From contig OY856409.1 of the NCBI GenBank assembly GCA_963693085.1, positions 1,165,457,249-1,165,521,248 on the forward strand: a stretch of DNA of 64,000 bases. The letters are read 5' to 3'. A program made the position numbers and the translations under genes. Positions within the stretch are counted from its first letter, which is position 1; every line of letters begins with the position of its first letter. Shown here in pieces: positions 46,071 to 58,120 of the stretch. A model generated the notes under the pieces. That model was given only the letters and a program-made list of their open reading frames with translations. It searched no databases and had not been told where the DNA came from. The DNA is from Alisma plantago-aquatica (lineage: Eukaryota > Streptophyta > Magnoliopsida > Alismatales > Alismataceae).

Positions 46071-47567
46071 AAGGACTTCCCAGATGTTTTTCCTAAAGAG
46101 TTACCCGGGTTTCCACCAACTCGCGAGGTGGAATTCTCTATCGAGGTTATGCCTGGAACTTCCCCGATATCGAAGCCACCCTACCGCTTGGCCCCTGCCG
46201 AGCTGGCGGAGTTGAAGAAGCATCTTGAAGAGCTTCTCGACATGGGCTTCATTTGCCCCAGTGTTTCCCCTTGGGGAGCCCCTGTCCTGTTCGTGAAGAA
46301 GAAGGATGGCTCTTTGCGGATGTGTATGGACTACCGCATGCTAAACTAGGTGACAGTGAAGAATCGTTATCTGTTTCCGCGCATCGACGACCTATTTGAT
46401 CAGCTGAAGTCAGCCACTGTATTCTCCAAGATGGATCTGCGAAGTGGTTACTACCAGATGTGTGTAAAGGATGATGATGTCCCGAAGACAACGTTCAGAA
46501 CCCGTTATGGGCATTATGAATTTTTGGTCATGCCTTTCGGTTTGACAAATGCCCCTACTGCGTTTATGGACCTGATGAACCGAGTATTCCGCCCATACCT
46601 CGACAAGTTTGTAGTGGTGTTTATTGATGACGTTTTGGTTTATTCTGAGATGTTGGAACAACATTGCAAGCACCTGCGGATTGTACTCAGCACATTGCGA
46701 GAAAATCAATTGTATGCAAAATTCTCAAAATGTGAGTTATGGATAAAGGAAGTTATGTTTCTGGGTCACATGATTTCTGCCGGCCATATAGTTGTTGATC
46801 TTGCAAAGGTAGAAGCTGTGACAAAGTGGTCTGCTCCGAAAAACCCGTATGAAATCCGTAGTTTCCTTGGTCTAGCTGGTTACTATCAGAAGTTTATCAA
46901 AGGGTTCTCTGAGTTGGCTTTACCTTTGACCAAGCTGACTCGAAAGGATGTCAAGTTCTCATGGACCCCAGAATGTGAGGACAGTTTTCAGAAGTTGAAG
47001 ATGAGTCTGACTTCTTCTCCTATGCTTGCTTTGCCTGTTGAGGGCATACCCTATGTCATCTACACTGACGCATCCCGACAAGGCTTAGGGTGTGTTTTGA
47101 TGCAAGATGGAAAGGTGATCGCCTATGCTTCTCGACAGTTGAAACCTAATGAAGCTAATTGGCCTACGCATGATTTGGAGCTTGCTGCCATAGTTCATGC
47201 TTTGAAGATCTGGAGACATTACCTCTATGGTGAAAAGTTTGAAGTCTTTTCTGATCACAAGAGTCTGAGATATCTGCTGACTCAAAAGGATCTGAACTTG
47301 CGACAGCGTAGGTGGATGGAATATCTTAAAGATTACAACTTCACCATCACCTATCATCCTAGTAAAGCAAATGTCATAGCTGATGCTTTAAGTCACAAGA
47401 AGGATGCTGTTTGTGCTGCTCTGAGATATTCTGTGTGGGAAAACCTTGAACATGTGGCAAGTTGGAGACCTCAGCCTGATGATTCTGTGGATGAAGATAA
47501 GTTGTGTGTTCATATGGCCAGTTTGACCGTTACGCCAACCTGGATCTCAGAAATCTTGACTGCATAG
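46071..47567 (+). pseudogene. pol: Element C reverse transcriptase and RNase H
   Basis: RT carries [13 protein letters not shown] and YRLAP at its start, a TAG at 46347-46349 where element B has a glutamine, then [26 protein letters not shown] and the catalytic [10 protein letters not shown] (about 46614-46645). RNase H follows, with [40 protein letters not shown] and [10 protein letters not shown], ending near IADAL. The frame stops at TAG 47565-47567, in a linker to integrase. All visible catalytic residues are kept. The two TAG codons are the only breaks. Confidence 0.9.
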
Positions 47568-48965
47568 TTGGAGAGTTCTGAGCTTGAGGAATTGAAAGCT
47601 TTAGTTGAGAAACCGCAATCTGACTTCTCTGTCGGAGTGGATGGTGCTATTCGCTTCAGAAAAAGGTTGTGGATTCCCAATGCTGGTGATCTGAGATAGA
47701 AGGTTCTGAGTGAAGCTCATGGTTCCAAGTACACTATTCACCCTGGCACAACCAAAATGTACAAGGACTTACAGCGGAGTTTCTGGTGGAAGAACATGAA
47801 GAATGATATAGCTTTGTTCGTAGCAAAGTGCTTGACATGTCAGCAAGTCAAGATTGAACATCAACGACCCAGTGGTCTTCTTCATCCTCTTGAGATTCCA
47901 GAATGGAAGAGGGAGAAGATCACAATGGACTTTGTTACCGGTTTCCCTAAGTCCAAGAAAGGTTATGATGCTGTTTGGGTAGTGATTGATCGGCTTACAA
48001 AATCTGCTCATTTCTTGCCTTTCAAAACCTCATATAAAGTTGTTGAGATGGCCCAGTTGTTTGTGGAGTGGATAGTTCGTCTGCATGGTGTCCCTGCTGT
48101 GATAGTTTCCGATCGAGACCCGAAATTCACTTCTCGCTTATGGGGTCAGATTCAGGAAGAGATGGGTACTGATCTGCGTTTCAGTACTTCTTACCACCCG
48201 CAAACCGATGGTCAGTTTGAGAGAACAGTTCAGATTCTGGAGGACTTGCTGCGTGCTTGTGTGATGGATTGAGGTGGTGCCTGGGATCGATATCTACCGT
48301 TAGCAGAGTTTGCTTACAACAATAGCTACCAAGCCAGTATTGGTATGCCACCTTTTGAAGCTCTCTATGGTAGACCTTGTCGTTCACCTTTGCACTGGGA
48401 TGATGTGGGTGAACGTTCCCTGGTGAAGACTGATGACATGCAGATGATGCTCGAGAAGGTACAGTTGATAAAGAAATGGATGAAAGCTGCTCAAGACAGA
48501 CAGAAGATGTATGCTGATAAAAAGAGGTCCGATGTAAGCTTCTTAGTGGGAGACTATGCTTTTCTAAAGATCAAACCTATACGTTCTATTGCAAGATCTA
48601 AAGTAAAAGGCAAGTTGAGTCCTCGCTATGTTGGACGATTTGAGATCTTGGATAAAGTGGGGAATTGTGCATATCGTATAGCTTTGCCTCCTGCTTATGA
48701 TAAGATTCACAATGTGTTCCATGTTTCTGTGTTGAGGAAGTACGTTAAGGATCCGTCACATGTACTCACCATTGAGCATGTGGAGATTAATGAGAATTTG
48801 ACTTATGAAGAACTACCTGTGAAGATCCTTGACTCCCGAGTAAAGAAGCTGAAGAGTAAGGAGATAGAGTTAGTGAAGGTTTTGTGGAGATACCATGGTT
48901 TAGAAGAAACCAATTGGGTGTTGAGAGACGAGATGTTACATACTCACCCTTCCCTCTTTGTATGA
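47568..48965 (+). pseudogene. Element C integrase with chromodomain-like tail
   Basis: In the same frame, broken by TAG at 47697-47699 and TGA at 48270-48272. The HHCC zinc module is HGSKYTIHPG through KCLTCQQ (about 47718-47845). The core has TMDFVTGFP, IVSDRDPKF and QTDGQFERTVQ with the D, D and E residues. The C-terminal part has PPFEALYGRPCRSPLHWDD and ends in KSKEIELVKVLWRYHG with TNWVLRDEM, a Tekay-type chromodomain. Element B has glutamine and tryptophan at the two stop positions. The true end is the TGA at 48963-48965, 40 bases before the LTR. Confidence 0.9.
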
Positions 48966-48983
48966 GATTTCGGGGACGAAATC

Positions 48984-49005
48984 CTTTTTTTAAGGGGTGG
49001 AGTGC
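48984..49005 (+). other. 3' terminal motif and polypurine tract of element C
   Basis: After GGGGACGAAATCC comes a T-run and AAGGGGTGGAGTGC directly before the LTR at 49006. Elements B, D and E end their internal regions in the same way. Confidence 0.75.
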
Positions 49006-52000
49006 TGTAACATACTGAAATCCTCTATGTACCTCTTTGTACTCTTTTCTATAAGTTTTGTCTTTCATCTTCGTTCCATATGTCTTTGGAATTGATTTAA
49101 AGGAATTATGATGGTAATTGGATAAATGTTTCCCATATATTCTTAATACAGGGTTGCATGCACAAATGCTTCAGTTAGATTTAGATAATGGGTCTAAAAT
49201 GCAAATTTCACATTAAGTAATAAAAAGAATAAAATGTTTTGTCCTGGAAATTTCTAGCTTTTTCTAGGATAAGAGAAATAAGAGAAAATCCAAATTTTAT
49301 ACAAAGGAGAAGATAAATGCAATAATAAAAGGTAATATGGAATTTAATGGATGGTAAAGGATAAAGAGAAAGATATTGCACCAAAAACATACTTGGAAAC
49401 CCATTAGGATAATTTGATAATTAAATTCGTTTTCCTGACTAAAAAGTAACTTAAGGGCTAAGTATTATTTAAAGTGGAACATAAATGTAAATAATAATAT
49501 CATTATCAAAAGAAAATAGCAAATAGGTCAATAAGGTGAAATAAAATACTTAATGTTCTCAAATTAGGAAAATAACTCCAAATTCATATTCTAAACATAA
49601 AAATAAGCCCCTGTGCAAATTTGCAACTAATTTGGATAATGTGTGAATAATGAGTAAAATAGGAGAGAGAAAGTGTGTAAGATATTCTATTTATTTAATA
49701 AATAAATAAATAAACTCAACTTGTAAAGATAATTGTAAAATCGTGTTCCAAACCTTTAAGGAGACTTATGGGTGAAGTTATACTAATTTTAGATAATGTT
49801 ATCACCTCTTTTGAAGGAGGAAAGAGAAAATGATATATTAATTAATTCACGTATCAAACTTTTTCAAAAGGCAAAACTAACTTCATATTTGGATTCTACG
49901 CATCAAAATAAGTCAGGATACAAAATTTGGTAATTTTTGGACAACGTTTGAGCCTCCAAATGAAGAGAGAGAAAACATTTAAGAATTAAATGAGTTTGGT
50001 CGATTTTTGCTAAGGGTTGATTTCCTAATCTAATGCGAGTGATCGGACGGCCCAGAGTCCTTGGTGGACCCGGGTCCACCGATCTGACGACCCACGGTCG
50101 TCTTCTTCCTCTAGCCGTATAAGGCAACAGGTTCTTTATTTCCGAATTTTCAAATCGATATATCTCGAGTTTTACTCGATGATTTTTGCTCAAATTAGTT
50201 TCGTTGGATTCCTTGCGCGATTCCGCTCCGTATTATCCCAAAAACTTTGGGATTAGACGAGTTTTCGAGAAACGCCTAAACCAACCGCCGGCCTTCTCTC
50301 CTTGCTCCTACCAAAATCATAGTTTAGGGTTCCTTGCCTATAAATATCTCAACCCCTGTGACTGCCATCGCCTTAGCAACTCATTCGTGTTCTCAATTTG
50401 GTGTTTCGTGGACGTTCGGACCCCTAGCTATCCGCCGACGATGCCTGGCTTGCAGCCCCCCTCCTTCTCCGGCTGCTTCGTCTCCGTTCAATCAAGAGGT
50501 ACCATCAGCTTCGGCTTTCTTTTCCCTTTCTTTCGAGTACCTAAGCGTTTGATTTGGTCGAGAATCGTGATTTTGCCCAATTGAGCCGAGCTAGCTGCTC
50601 GTTGCTCGTGACGCGCAGGCAAGGGGAGGAAGATGATCCCCGTTTTACCTTTTTTCCCCTAGTCGCTTGCTTTGCTTGCTTTTCGTGAGAGGGACATTCT
50701 TGTCCTTTTCTTCTGCTTTGACCGCTTGATCCCGATCGCTCGACCGATAGCGGGCGTCCACGAGGCGCGGGTCACCGCTGCCAAGCGCTCGCGACCGCTC
50801 GGCCTGGTTGGCCTTGCCTACGTGGCAGGCTGTGATTGGTCGAGACAAAATAATTAGTATAAATCAATTCTGTGGTCAAAAATTAAAAGTAGATAGTGTT
50901 TTGAAATCAGGAAGACGAGATCTATTCAATAAAAATAATTTTGAGTCTTGATTTTTATGTTTACAAAAACGTAATTTTTAGAATGAATTAATTAATTTAA
51001 AATCACTAAAATTAACCCTAAAGGTCCATATTTTCAAAACATACAATATTATATGTTATTTTGATCAGGAAAACCTAACTAAGATGATGATGAGGTTTCT
51101 GGAGTCTAAATCGATGGTTTGCGCAAAAGTTAGTAATATTAGGGTTTTCAATCTTTAAAATGAATGCATATAATTCTAATTTATAAATATAATGATGTAT
51201 TAGGGAAAGTGGGTTCTAAATTCGTGTGAAGTGTTGAAAAGAGAAATTCTAGAACACTTGAGGCCAAGGTATGTGTTTTGATTGTACATCTACCATTCAG
51301 TTGGGAAAAACATTAAGCCATTACCCATAATTTCTTATGAGGTTTAACTTGATCTAAATTCTTGATTCTTGAAACCTAAATTGCTTATTGCATCAAAGGT
51401 AGATGTAGTATTCTCTTAATTGGGTATTCATACCCCACTGCCATGTTACATATTCTTTTGCTTATCCTTGCCATAACTCTTTTGTTAGCATGTAATTAAA
51501 TGATCTATTTAAGTAGTGGTACTTATGTACAACCACCCATAGAGGGCATGTATATAATTGCCCTAGGGGAATGTTTATAATTCTCCCCAATAGAAATTAT
51601 AGGTGACTGGAAATGTCTTATTCTTCCCTCACCTAAGGTTAGAGGTCCGGTAGGTGCCTCAACCCTACTTAGTTATGTAGACATATTAATTTAAATGCAA
51701 AAACTCTTATTTATTTTGTTAATGGCAAGTTTCATTATAAAAAGCCTCGTACTCTTTGATATCTCTTTTTACACCAATTATCTTGCCTAATTTACTTGCT
51801 ACAACTTTCTTTGTCATTGTAAGAACATTCTTGTAACACATACTTTTCTTTGTTTTCCTCTTGCTGGGTGACTTCCCAACCACCCAGGTGTTGGTGTTGA
51901 GCAAGAAGAAGGAAGGGCTTGAAGAAGAGTTCCCCTGTAGTTGATCTTTAGCTTGTCAAGAAGGATGGCTAGGTTGCTATAGCTAGATACTCTTATATTA

Positions 52001-52222
52001 TCTTTTCTTTTAGAAATCATTCATGTAGTAAACAATGTAGCCATGAGAAGGCTTATTATTTCTTTCTTTCCGCTGCTATTGACATTTTATTATGTATCTG
52101 GAATCATGCTTATTTATTTGGAATATTATGCAATCATCCTCAAAGTCTCTAATTCTTGTTAAAATTGTGGATGTTTGTATTTCCTTTAAATTTTAGTAAA
52201 GAGGTGTTCTCGCCTCTTTACA
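49006..52222 (+). repeat. 3' LTR of element C, complete
   Basis: This is 3217 bp, from TGTAACATAC to CTCTTTACA. It contains the 18-bp palindrome at 50063-50080, the TATA box CTATAAAT at 50338-50345 and the block shared with B at 51649-51682. No gene is present. Confidence 0.92.
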
Positions 52223-53437
52223 GATAGCATGTTGATTTGAGGACCAGATGGTCGTTTGGTTTTGGGGTTTGGGCTTTATGAAGGAGAAACGACCATATGA
52301 TGTTGCGAGATGGCTGTTGCATGAGCTCAGTAGGTCAAAATCTTACTTTGAAGGGAAAAAAATATAAAAAGGTTATGGAAATAATGAATATTTGCATAAT
52401 AAATCAAAAGGTGGGTAAATTGCAGATGGTCCTAGAAATTACTACAAAAGAGACAAGTTCTACTAAAAAAGACTAGGAAAATTGAGTAAAAAGATAGATG
52501 AATATGCATTCATAAATACATTCTTATGCTATTGATTGGAGATGGTTGGGAGCAAGAGCTAGGTTTGAGTATCTATTTCTCAACCAAACATCATATCAGA
52601 AGGTATCTGACGAGTCCCTCTGTCTCCAGGGTTGGTTGCTTCTAGAAGCAATAGGTAAAGGAGGAGGAAGTTGAGGTTGATCTCTCTAACATCACCTTCA
52701 TATCCTACATGCTTGGGTCTGTTATGTACAATTCACTAGTCTGAGAAGGGTAAACAAGTTGGCATAGTGGCTTGAGTTGTGAGAGTGTAGTTTGGGTGTA
52801 TGAGAATAGCTCACAATCCAATACAATTGATTCTAAAGAAGTCGGAGGCGGAAGAAGAAGTGTCCACCCTCCGACCTTAACTATTGAAAGTCACATGAGA
52901 TCGTACGTGTAAAATTTGAAAGGTACTCCTAGGACACATGACACTAGAGATAGAGACCATGGTGTGACATGTAGATAAAATGCATGAATATATATAAAAC
53001 TTAATCCCATATATTTAAAAACTTAGCCATTGGTGCAAAATTATGTGATATGTTTCTCTCAAATGGTTTTTCTAATGATATGAAATCTCAACCAGAGCCC
53101 TATCATGACTAGAATTGAATGGTGACCAATATTGGATCTAAAAAATGTCAATGCACCAATCAAAATCAATATTGAATATGGTTCATTTGATGGGATATTA
53201 TTGTCATTATAACTCCCAAATCTCACCCAAAGAGCCTCAAACAATTGTGTAGGCTCTATATTGTCATATATGCCTATCAAAATAGGTTGATATCATTTCA
53301 ATCTGCCAATAAATCATTTGATCATCAATAGGTCACCTATTTACATCAAAATCACAATGGGTATCAAAACCCTAAAATCAAGGTCATCACATCCTCATTA
53401 CTAAAATTACATGTGTATATTGATTGCTAATATATGA

Positions 53438-53741
53438 TTAGTATGCATAATAAATTAAATACAACACACTAAAAAACAAATATACAAAAAGTACCATATA
53501 TGTCCTTTTATAGGATTGTTAGATATATACTCATAATAATTTATATACAACCCAATATATACTCTCACAATAATTTACATACAACCCTCCAACTTGTAGT
53601 GTGCCAATATGAAAATTACATGTGCTCCCCTTCCTAGATATGTGCATGTTCAAGGTATATTATGTGTACTCACAATAACTTATACAAGTCACTAAAGAAA
53701 ATAACTCAGTTAATGTCAGTTGACTCCCTCCAACTTGTAGT
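53438..53741. repeat. Direct repeat, copy 1
   Basis: This aligns, with gaps, with 54033-54293. The shared order is TATGCA, CTACATACAACCCA-like, ACTAAAAA-CAAAT, TTAGATATATACTC, CAACTTGTAGTGTG and ACTCAGTTAATGTCAGTTGA. The period is about 595 bp. Confidence 0.65.
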
Positions 53742-54032
53742 GTGCTACTATCAATATTATATGTGCTCTCAATTTTGGTCATGTGCCTCTTGATGGATAA
53801 CATATGATTACTATCACGATACTTTGCAACAACCTTCTATAAGGATACTGAAGCACATAAACACCTTGCTAAAGTAAGCACACATAGCTCATAAACATGC
53901 TCTTGAAGCATACAAAAAATGTTGGTGCGTGAGATAAAAAATAATGCCATAAGAAAGTAGGCACATAGGTGCATTAAGAAGCCAGATACAAAGATGCAAA
54001 AGGAAGGCAACTCACCTACATTCATTTATATG

Positions 54033-54293
54033 GTATGCACGATAATCTACATACAACCCACTAAAAACAAATACACAAAAATACTATATACATCTATATA
54101 TAGGATGGTTAGATATATACTCCCAATAACTTATATACAATCGAATATTTACTCCCACAATAATTTACATAAAACCCTACAACTTGTAATGTGCCAATAC
54201 GAATATTACCTGTGCTCTTCTTCCTGGATATGTGCATGCTCACGATAAAGAAAACAACTCAGTTAATGTCAGTTGACTCCCTCCAACTTGTAG
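54033..54293. repeat. Direct repeat, copy 2, cut by element D
   Basis: This is the second copy of 53438-53741. It ends in CAACTTGTAG exactly where the LTR of element D begins. Confidence 0.65.
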
Positions 54294-55302
54294 TGTAATA
54301 TCCTCATATTGGTAAAATTGAATTATGAATTGACTTGTAATGTTCCCCAATGGTATTATTATTGACCTAATAATAATATGAAATGGGTGCAACCCATGAG
54401 GTTTATGAGAATATATGCCCTAAAAGTATGTCCTTGGGGCATAAGACAAAGGGATAAGAGATTTTGTGTATAATAAATATTAATGGCTTTTGATATGATA
54501 AATGAAATAATTGTCAAGTTCCCAAAAGAAAATAAGATATGTGGTGTTTTAGTTAATAAAAAGATAATTATGTAGCTAGTTTGGCAAGACATATTTTGGT
54601 CATGAATTATTATTATTTTGATCTAAATTTTGGTACATTGAAAAACAAAAAGAAGGAGAATTCTATAATTGGGAGGAAAAGAATATACCATGAAACAATG
54701 GTACTATTTAAAAAAAAATAAAAGGAATGATTTTTGTATGGGAAAGACAACCCAATAAATCCCAATTACTAAATATAACTTGAAAAATATATTAGAAATT
54801 TCCCTTAAAATAAGAATAATTAATGGGAGGAATATCTCAAAGAAAGTGATAAAAGAATATTCTAGAACTCATGATCAAACTATCCAATAAAGTGTCATGT
54901 ATTTGCATGCTTTTCCTTAATATCTTTTATTTTTCCAAAGGAAGAAAGTGATGGTTTCTCCTCGTGAATACTATGGATTATGGATTAAAAACTGAGGGAG
55001 GAATGTATTTATTGACTCCCTAAAATGAGATTCCTTGCCTTCCTCCTATTTTGAGTTGGAGATAATTGTTGATGAAAGAGATGTATTTTATTTGGATACT
55101 CATAAAAGGTGGTAATTTGTGTTTATGGAATACCATGCCTTTTATGCGATTAGTTGATGTTAAATTAACACTTAAGAAAAGGCAATTATGGTGTTTGGTA
55201 ATGTCAAAAGTACCTTGCCTTCTTGCAATCTCCCTTGTACACCAAGGAAGAGAGGATAAAGGAAATGATAAGGGAGATTAAGAGAAGGAGTAGGTATGTA
55301 CA

Positions 55303-55310
55303 TATATAAG
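55303..55310 (+). promoter_or_regulatory. TATA box of element D LTR
   Basis: TATATAAG lies upstream of AAACCCAACC and a long C/T-rich tract. This is the likely start of transcription for the element. Confidence 0.45.
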
Positions 55311-56549
55311 AAGGGTGGACGCATAAAAACCCAACCTTCACCTCTTCCCCCTCATCCCTCCTTCCGCACCCATCCCATACACCTCTCTCTACTTCATCTA
55401 AGATTTGCATCACCACTATCGTGGATAGGATCCACATAGTTGTATCACAACCTCGTGGCCATAGAGCAGATTGCAGACTCTTAGGTGGTTTATCGAGGTA
55501 CCGACACCAGGCTTCAAGTACTTCATATTCATGGAGAAGGCTGCCTAAGTATAAGATGTATGCCCAAAACAAACATCCACACTCCCCCTAGTCTGGACGA
55601 GAGAAGCTACTGAGGATGGCCCCAGGGCGACACTCTACATAGAGTTGCTTGAGGAAGAAGATGGCTTGATCGCTTGGAGCCTAGGAGTTGTTGAACCACC
55701 ATAGTTATGGCAGTTTTAGAGAGAATTGAAGAGAGTGGAGGAATATGGAACACTTTCCTAGCCTACATCATCAAGTAAGTGTGCTAGCAGCACTTCCATG
55801 ACCTTCCAACCCAAGGTTGAGTAAGACTGGAGCTAGAGGTCTTGCTACTAGTGCGAGATCAAGGGAGAAGAAGACCAGGGCTTGAGGTCTCAACCTTGCT
55901 AGGATCCACGACAGCGGAGTTGATAGGTGGTGTTGGAGAAACAGAGGTGCACGACTGCACGAGAATGGTTGTGCTCCAACTGTCGACAACATTCGCACAA
56001 GCGACGAATTGCGCAAGCGAGGTGTCGGGGAGTGACAAGTGGGGAAGCCACTATTGGGTTTGGGATGTCAGATAAATAGACTCCCAGTAGAGTCTGCGAG
56101 ATAGAGAGGAGAGGTAAAGAATAAATAGAGTATAAATTGCTGACGTGTTTGCATATTGTTGGCCTATTAATTATTATCTTGTAAAATTGGTAGCTAATTA
56201 CGATAACTCAAATTATGGCAAAATGATATATCACATTTATTAAAAAATGAGAGAAATGCAAATAAAATATAATTGAGAATCAATTATGATTCCTATTGAA
56301 AAAGAAAGGCTAATATGTGATTAAGGGATGACTAATGCATAGAAATCATAGGTTCTAATATTAAAACGTTGAAAACCATAGATCATGTGTATTAACAAGA
56401 GGAATATGTTAAAAATCTCTCATTTATGCTATTATCTGATATAATGGACTACAATGGTGATTGGACATGAGTATGATCATAACAATGATACTTAGGGTCC
56501 CTAATATGAATTATTATGCATATTATAATTTAGAAATTAAAGATCATAA

Positions 56550-58120
56550 TCATAGATCATGTGTACTAACATGGGGAATATATTATAATTTCAAGCGAGA
56601 CGGATGGAGAAGAGCCTTCCCCACGAATCTGGTGCTTGCTAGTTGCTGCTCCAATCGTTGCCGTTGGTGATTGAGTTCTGCTCGTCTCCTCACCGTGTTT
56701 GTTCTTCTTCAATCCGTGATGCAGCCTGTTATGGAGTTGGTGGCCTGATGGCGGCTGGTTCCTCTCCCGATGATAGAGGCGATGGGTGCACTTCCTACTG
56801 GGTAGCGGGACTTGTGTCATGTCTATCCTCCAGGAGGTATCCTCCCATTCACCAAGCTCAGGTTCTTCTCTGGCTTGGGAAAACGTGCTTGTAGACCATG
56901 GCGAATGTCTTCGCTATCACAGGGCGGTAGGGGTATGTTTCCTTCCTACCCTGTGATGGTGTTTCCCCGCTTTCGAGTGCCATTGGTTCATCCACGGGGG
57001 GTCTTTGACCCAGGGGTTATGAACGCCCTCAAGGTGTTTGACGAGATGCCATGTTCTGACAACATCCTCAGGTGGGGTTGGGATGGGGGGTCTGCTTCTT
57101 CCCTTCTTCTCTATCCTCTTGATGCTGCGAGCACCAAGTTTTCGATGGAATGCTCTGTTTTATCAGAAGTGTTTGTAGAAATATTCATGGTGTTCGATGA
57201 AGTCAGGCAGGAAGAAACCGGTTGGGTGCTTATTGTGCTCATCAGGACTTGCAAAGCCTGAGTCACATGTTTCCTGGAAGGTCGCAGATTGCTATCAAAT
57301 GGCTCCTAAGATGGTTGTGATGATGGCTGATGAAGATGTTTGAAAGCGCTCTTGAAATCCATTCTTTCATATAAATGAGTAGAATGTGTATGGAGGACAG
57401 GGGAGCTTCCTTTCCATGGACATAAGCCATTTTTTCATGACCATTGGATGTGCTATTTGGTACTATCTCTACTTTTCAGTTGCACGCCTGGTAGTCTCAG
57501 GGTCCTAGATCAGGTGACTGTCATTTGATGAAGAGGGGTTGGATATCCACCTAGATCCCACACTTTCAGGGTTTGATGCAAACGCCAGTGGTGGAAAGGT
57601 GGTGTCTAGGTCAAGGGCATCATTTGAAGGTCAGCTAACGGAAGGGCCCTACACTACAAATAGATTTCCCTGCTTCAGCGTGGTTTGGAACACCTTCAAG
57701 GTGTTTGATGGAATGCCTTGTTGCATTCAGGTGTATCATGTGGCTGATGATGATTCTCTTCATCAGTGTTTGTTAGTCTGATATCAGGTGGATCTCACCA
57801 TAGGTGCACAAGTATTGATTTTAGTTGGTAGTCATCTGTCTGTCGGTAGAGTCTGCACTTTTTGTGGGTGTGCATATTGACAGTGGAGTTCCTCTATTGT
57901 GCAGGGTGATGTTCCTACCAGTTTTTGTTTGTGTGAATGTGCCTGTATTGTCTTCTGTATCTGGGTTTTCTGGCTTTGTTTCGGTCTTTTGCATAAGACC
58001 ATTCTTTTTCCTTTTGTTTTTGTCTTCGTAATCCTCTTCAGAGGGTTAAGGGGTGCGCATATGATGTACGTAAAGTTTTGGAATCACAATAGCAACAGAG
58101 TTTTTTGCCGACCAAAAAAA
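56550..58120 (+). mobile_element. LINE-like poly-A insert with PPR-like remnants
   Basis: The insert is flanked by an 18-bp direct repeat, AGAAATTAAAGATCATAA, at 56532-56549 and 58121-58138. It ends in GCCGACC and a run of A, the form expected of a target-primed (LINE or SINE machinery) insertion on the plus strand. Three segments translate to VFDE- or VFDG-type motifs (57031-57052 ALKVFDEMP, 57187-57207 MVFDEV, 57698-57717 FKVFDGMP), recalling PPR repeats. No reverse transcriptase or endonuclease motif was found, so it may be a truncated LINE or a retrocopy. The first 40 bases resemble host sequence at 56377-56412. Confidence 0.55.

Larger units (their letters stand above)
41265..52222 (+). 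mobile_element. Element C: Tekay/Del-type chromovirus, well preserved
   Basis: The left LTR is 41265-44180 and the right LTR 49006-52222 (3217 bp), with the duplication GATAG at 41260-41264 and 52223-52227. One reading frame from 44478 to 48965 carries gag, protease, RT, RNase H, integrase and a chromodomain-like tail. It is broken only by nonsense codons at 44907, 46347, 47565, 47697 and 48270. The left LTR lacks its last 280 bp, and the primer binding site is damaged. By eye the LTRs differ by only a few percent, so this is among the youngest layers. It is inserted in the LTR of element F. Confidence 0.93.
52228..54293. other. Rest of F LTR, then AT-rich flank without genes
   Basis: The first 100 bases carry the same GAGATGGCTGT and GATGGTCGT words as 40900-41264, so they are the continuation of the F LTR. 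I cannot locate the LTR end, perhaps near 52.6-52.7 kb. The remainder is AT-rich, without coding motifs. It holds a direct repeat (53438-53741 and 54033-54293). Confidence 0.5.

Noticed and set aside
57825..58031. Hydrophobic frame that could be a membrane protein
   Set aside because: It lies in the T-rich 3' region before the poly-A tail of the insert, where hydrophobic translations are expected by composition.
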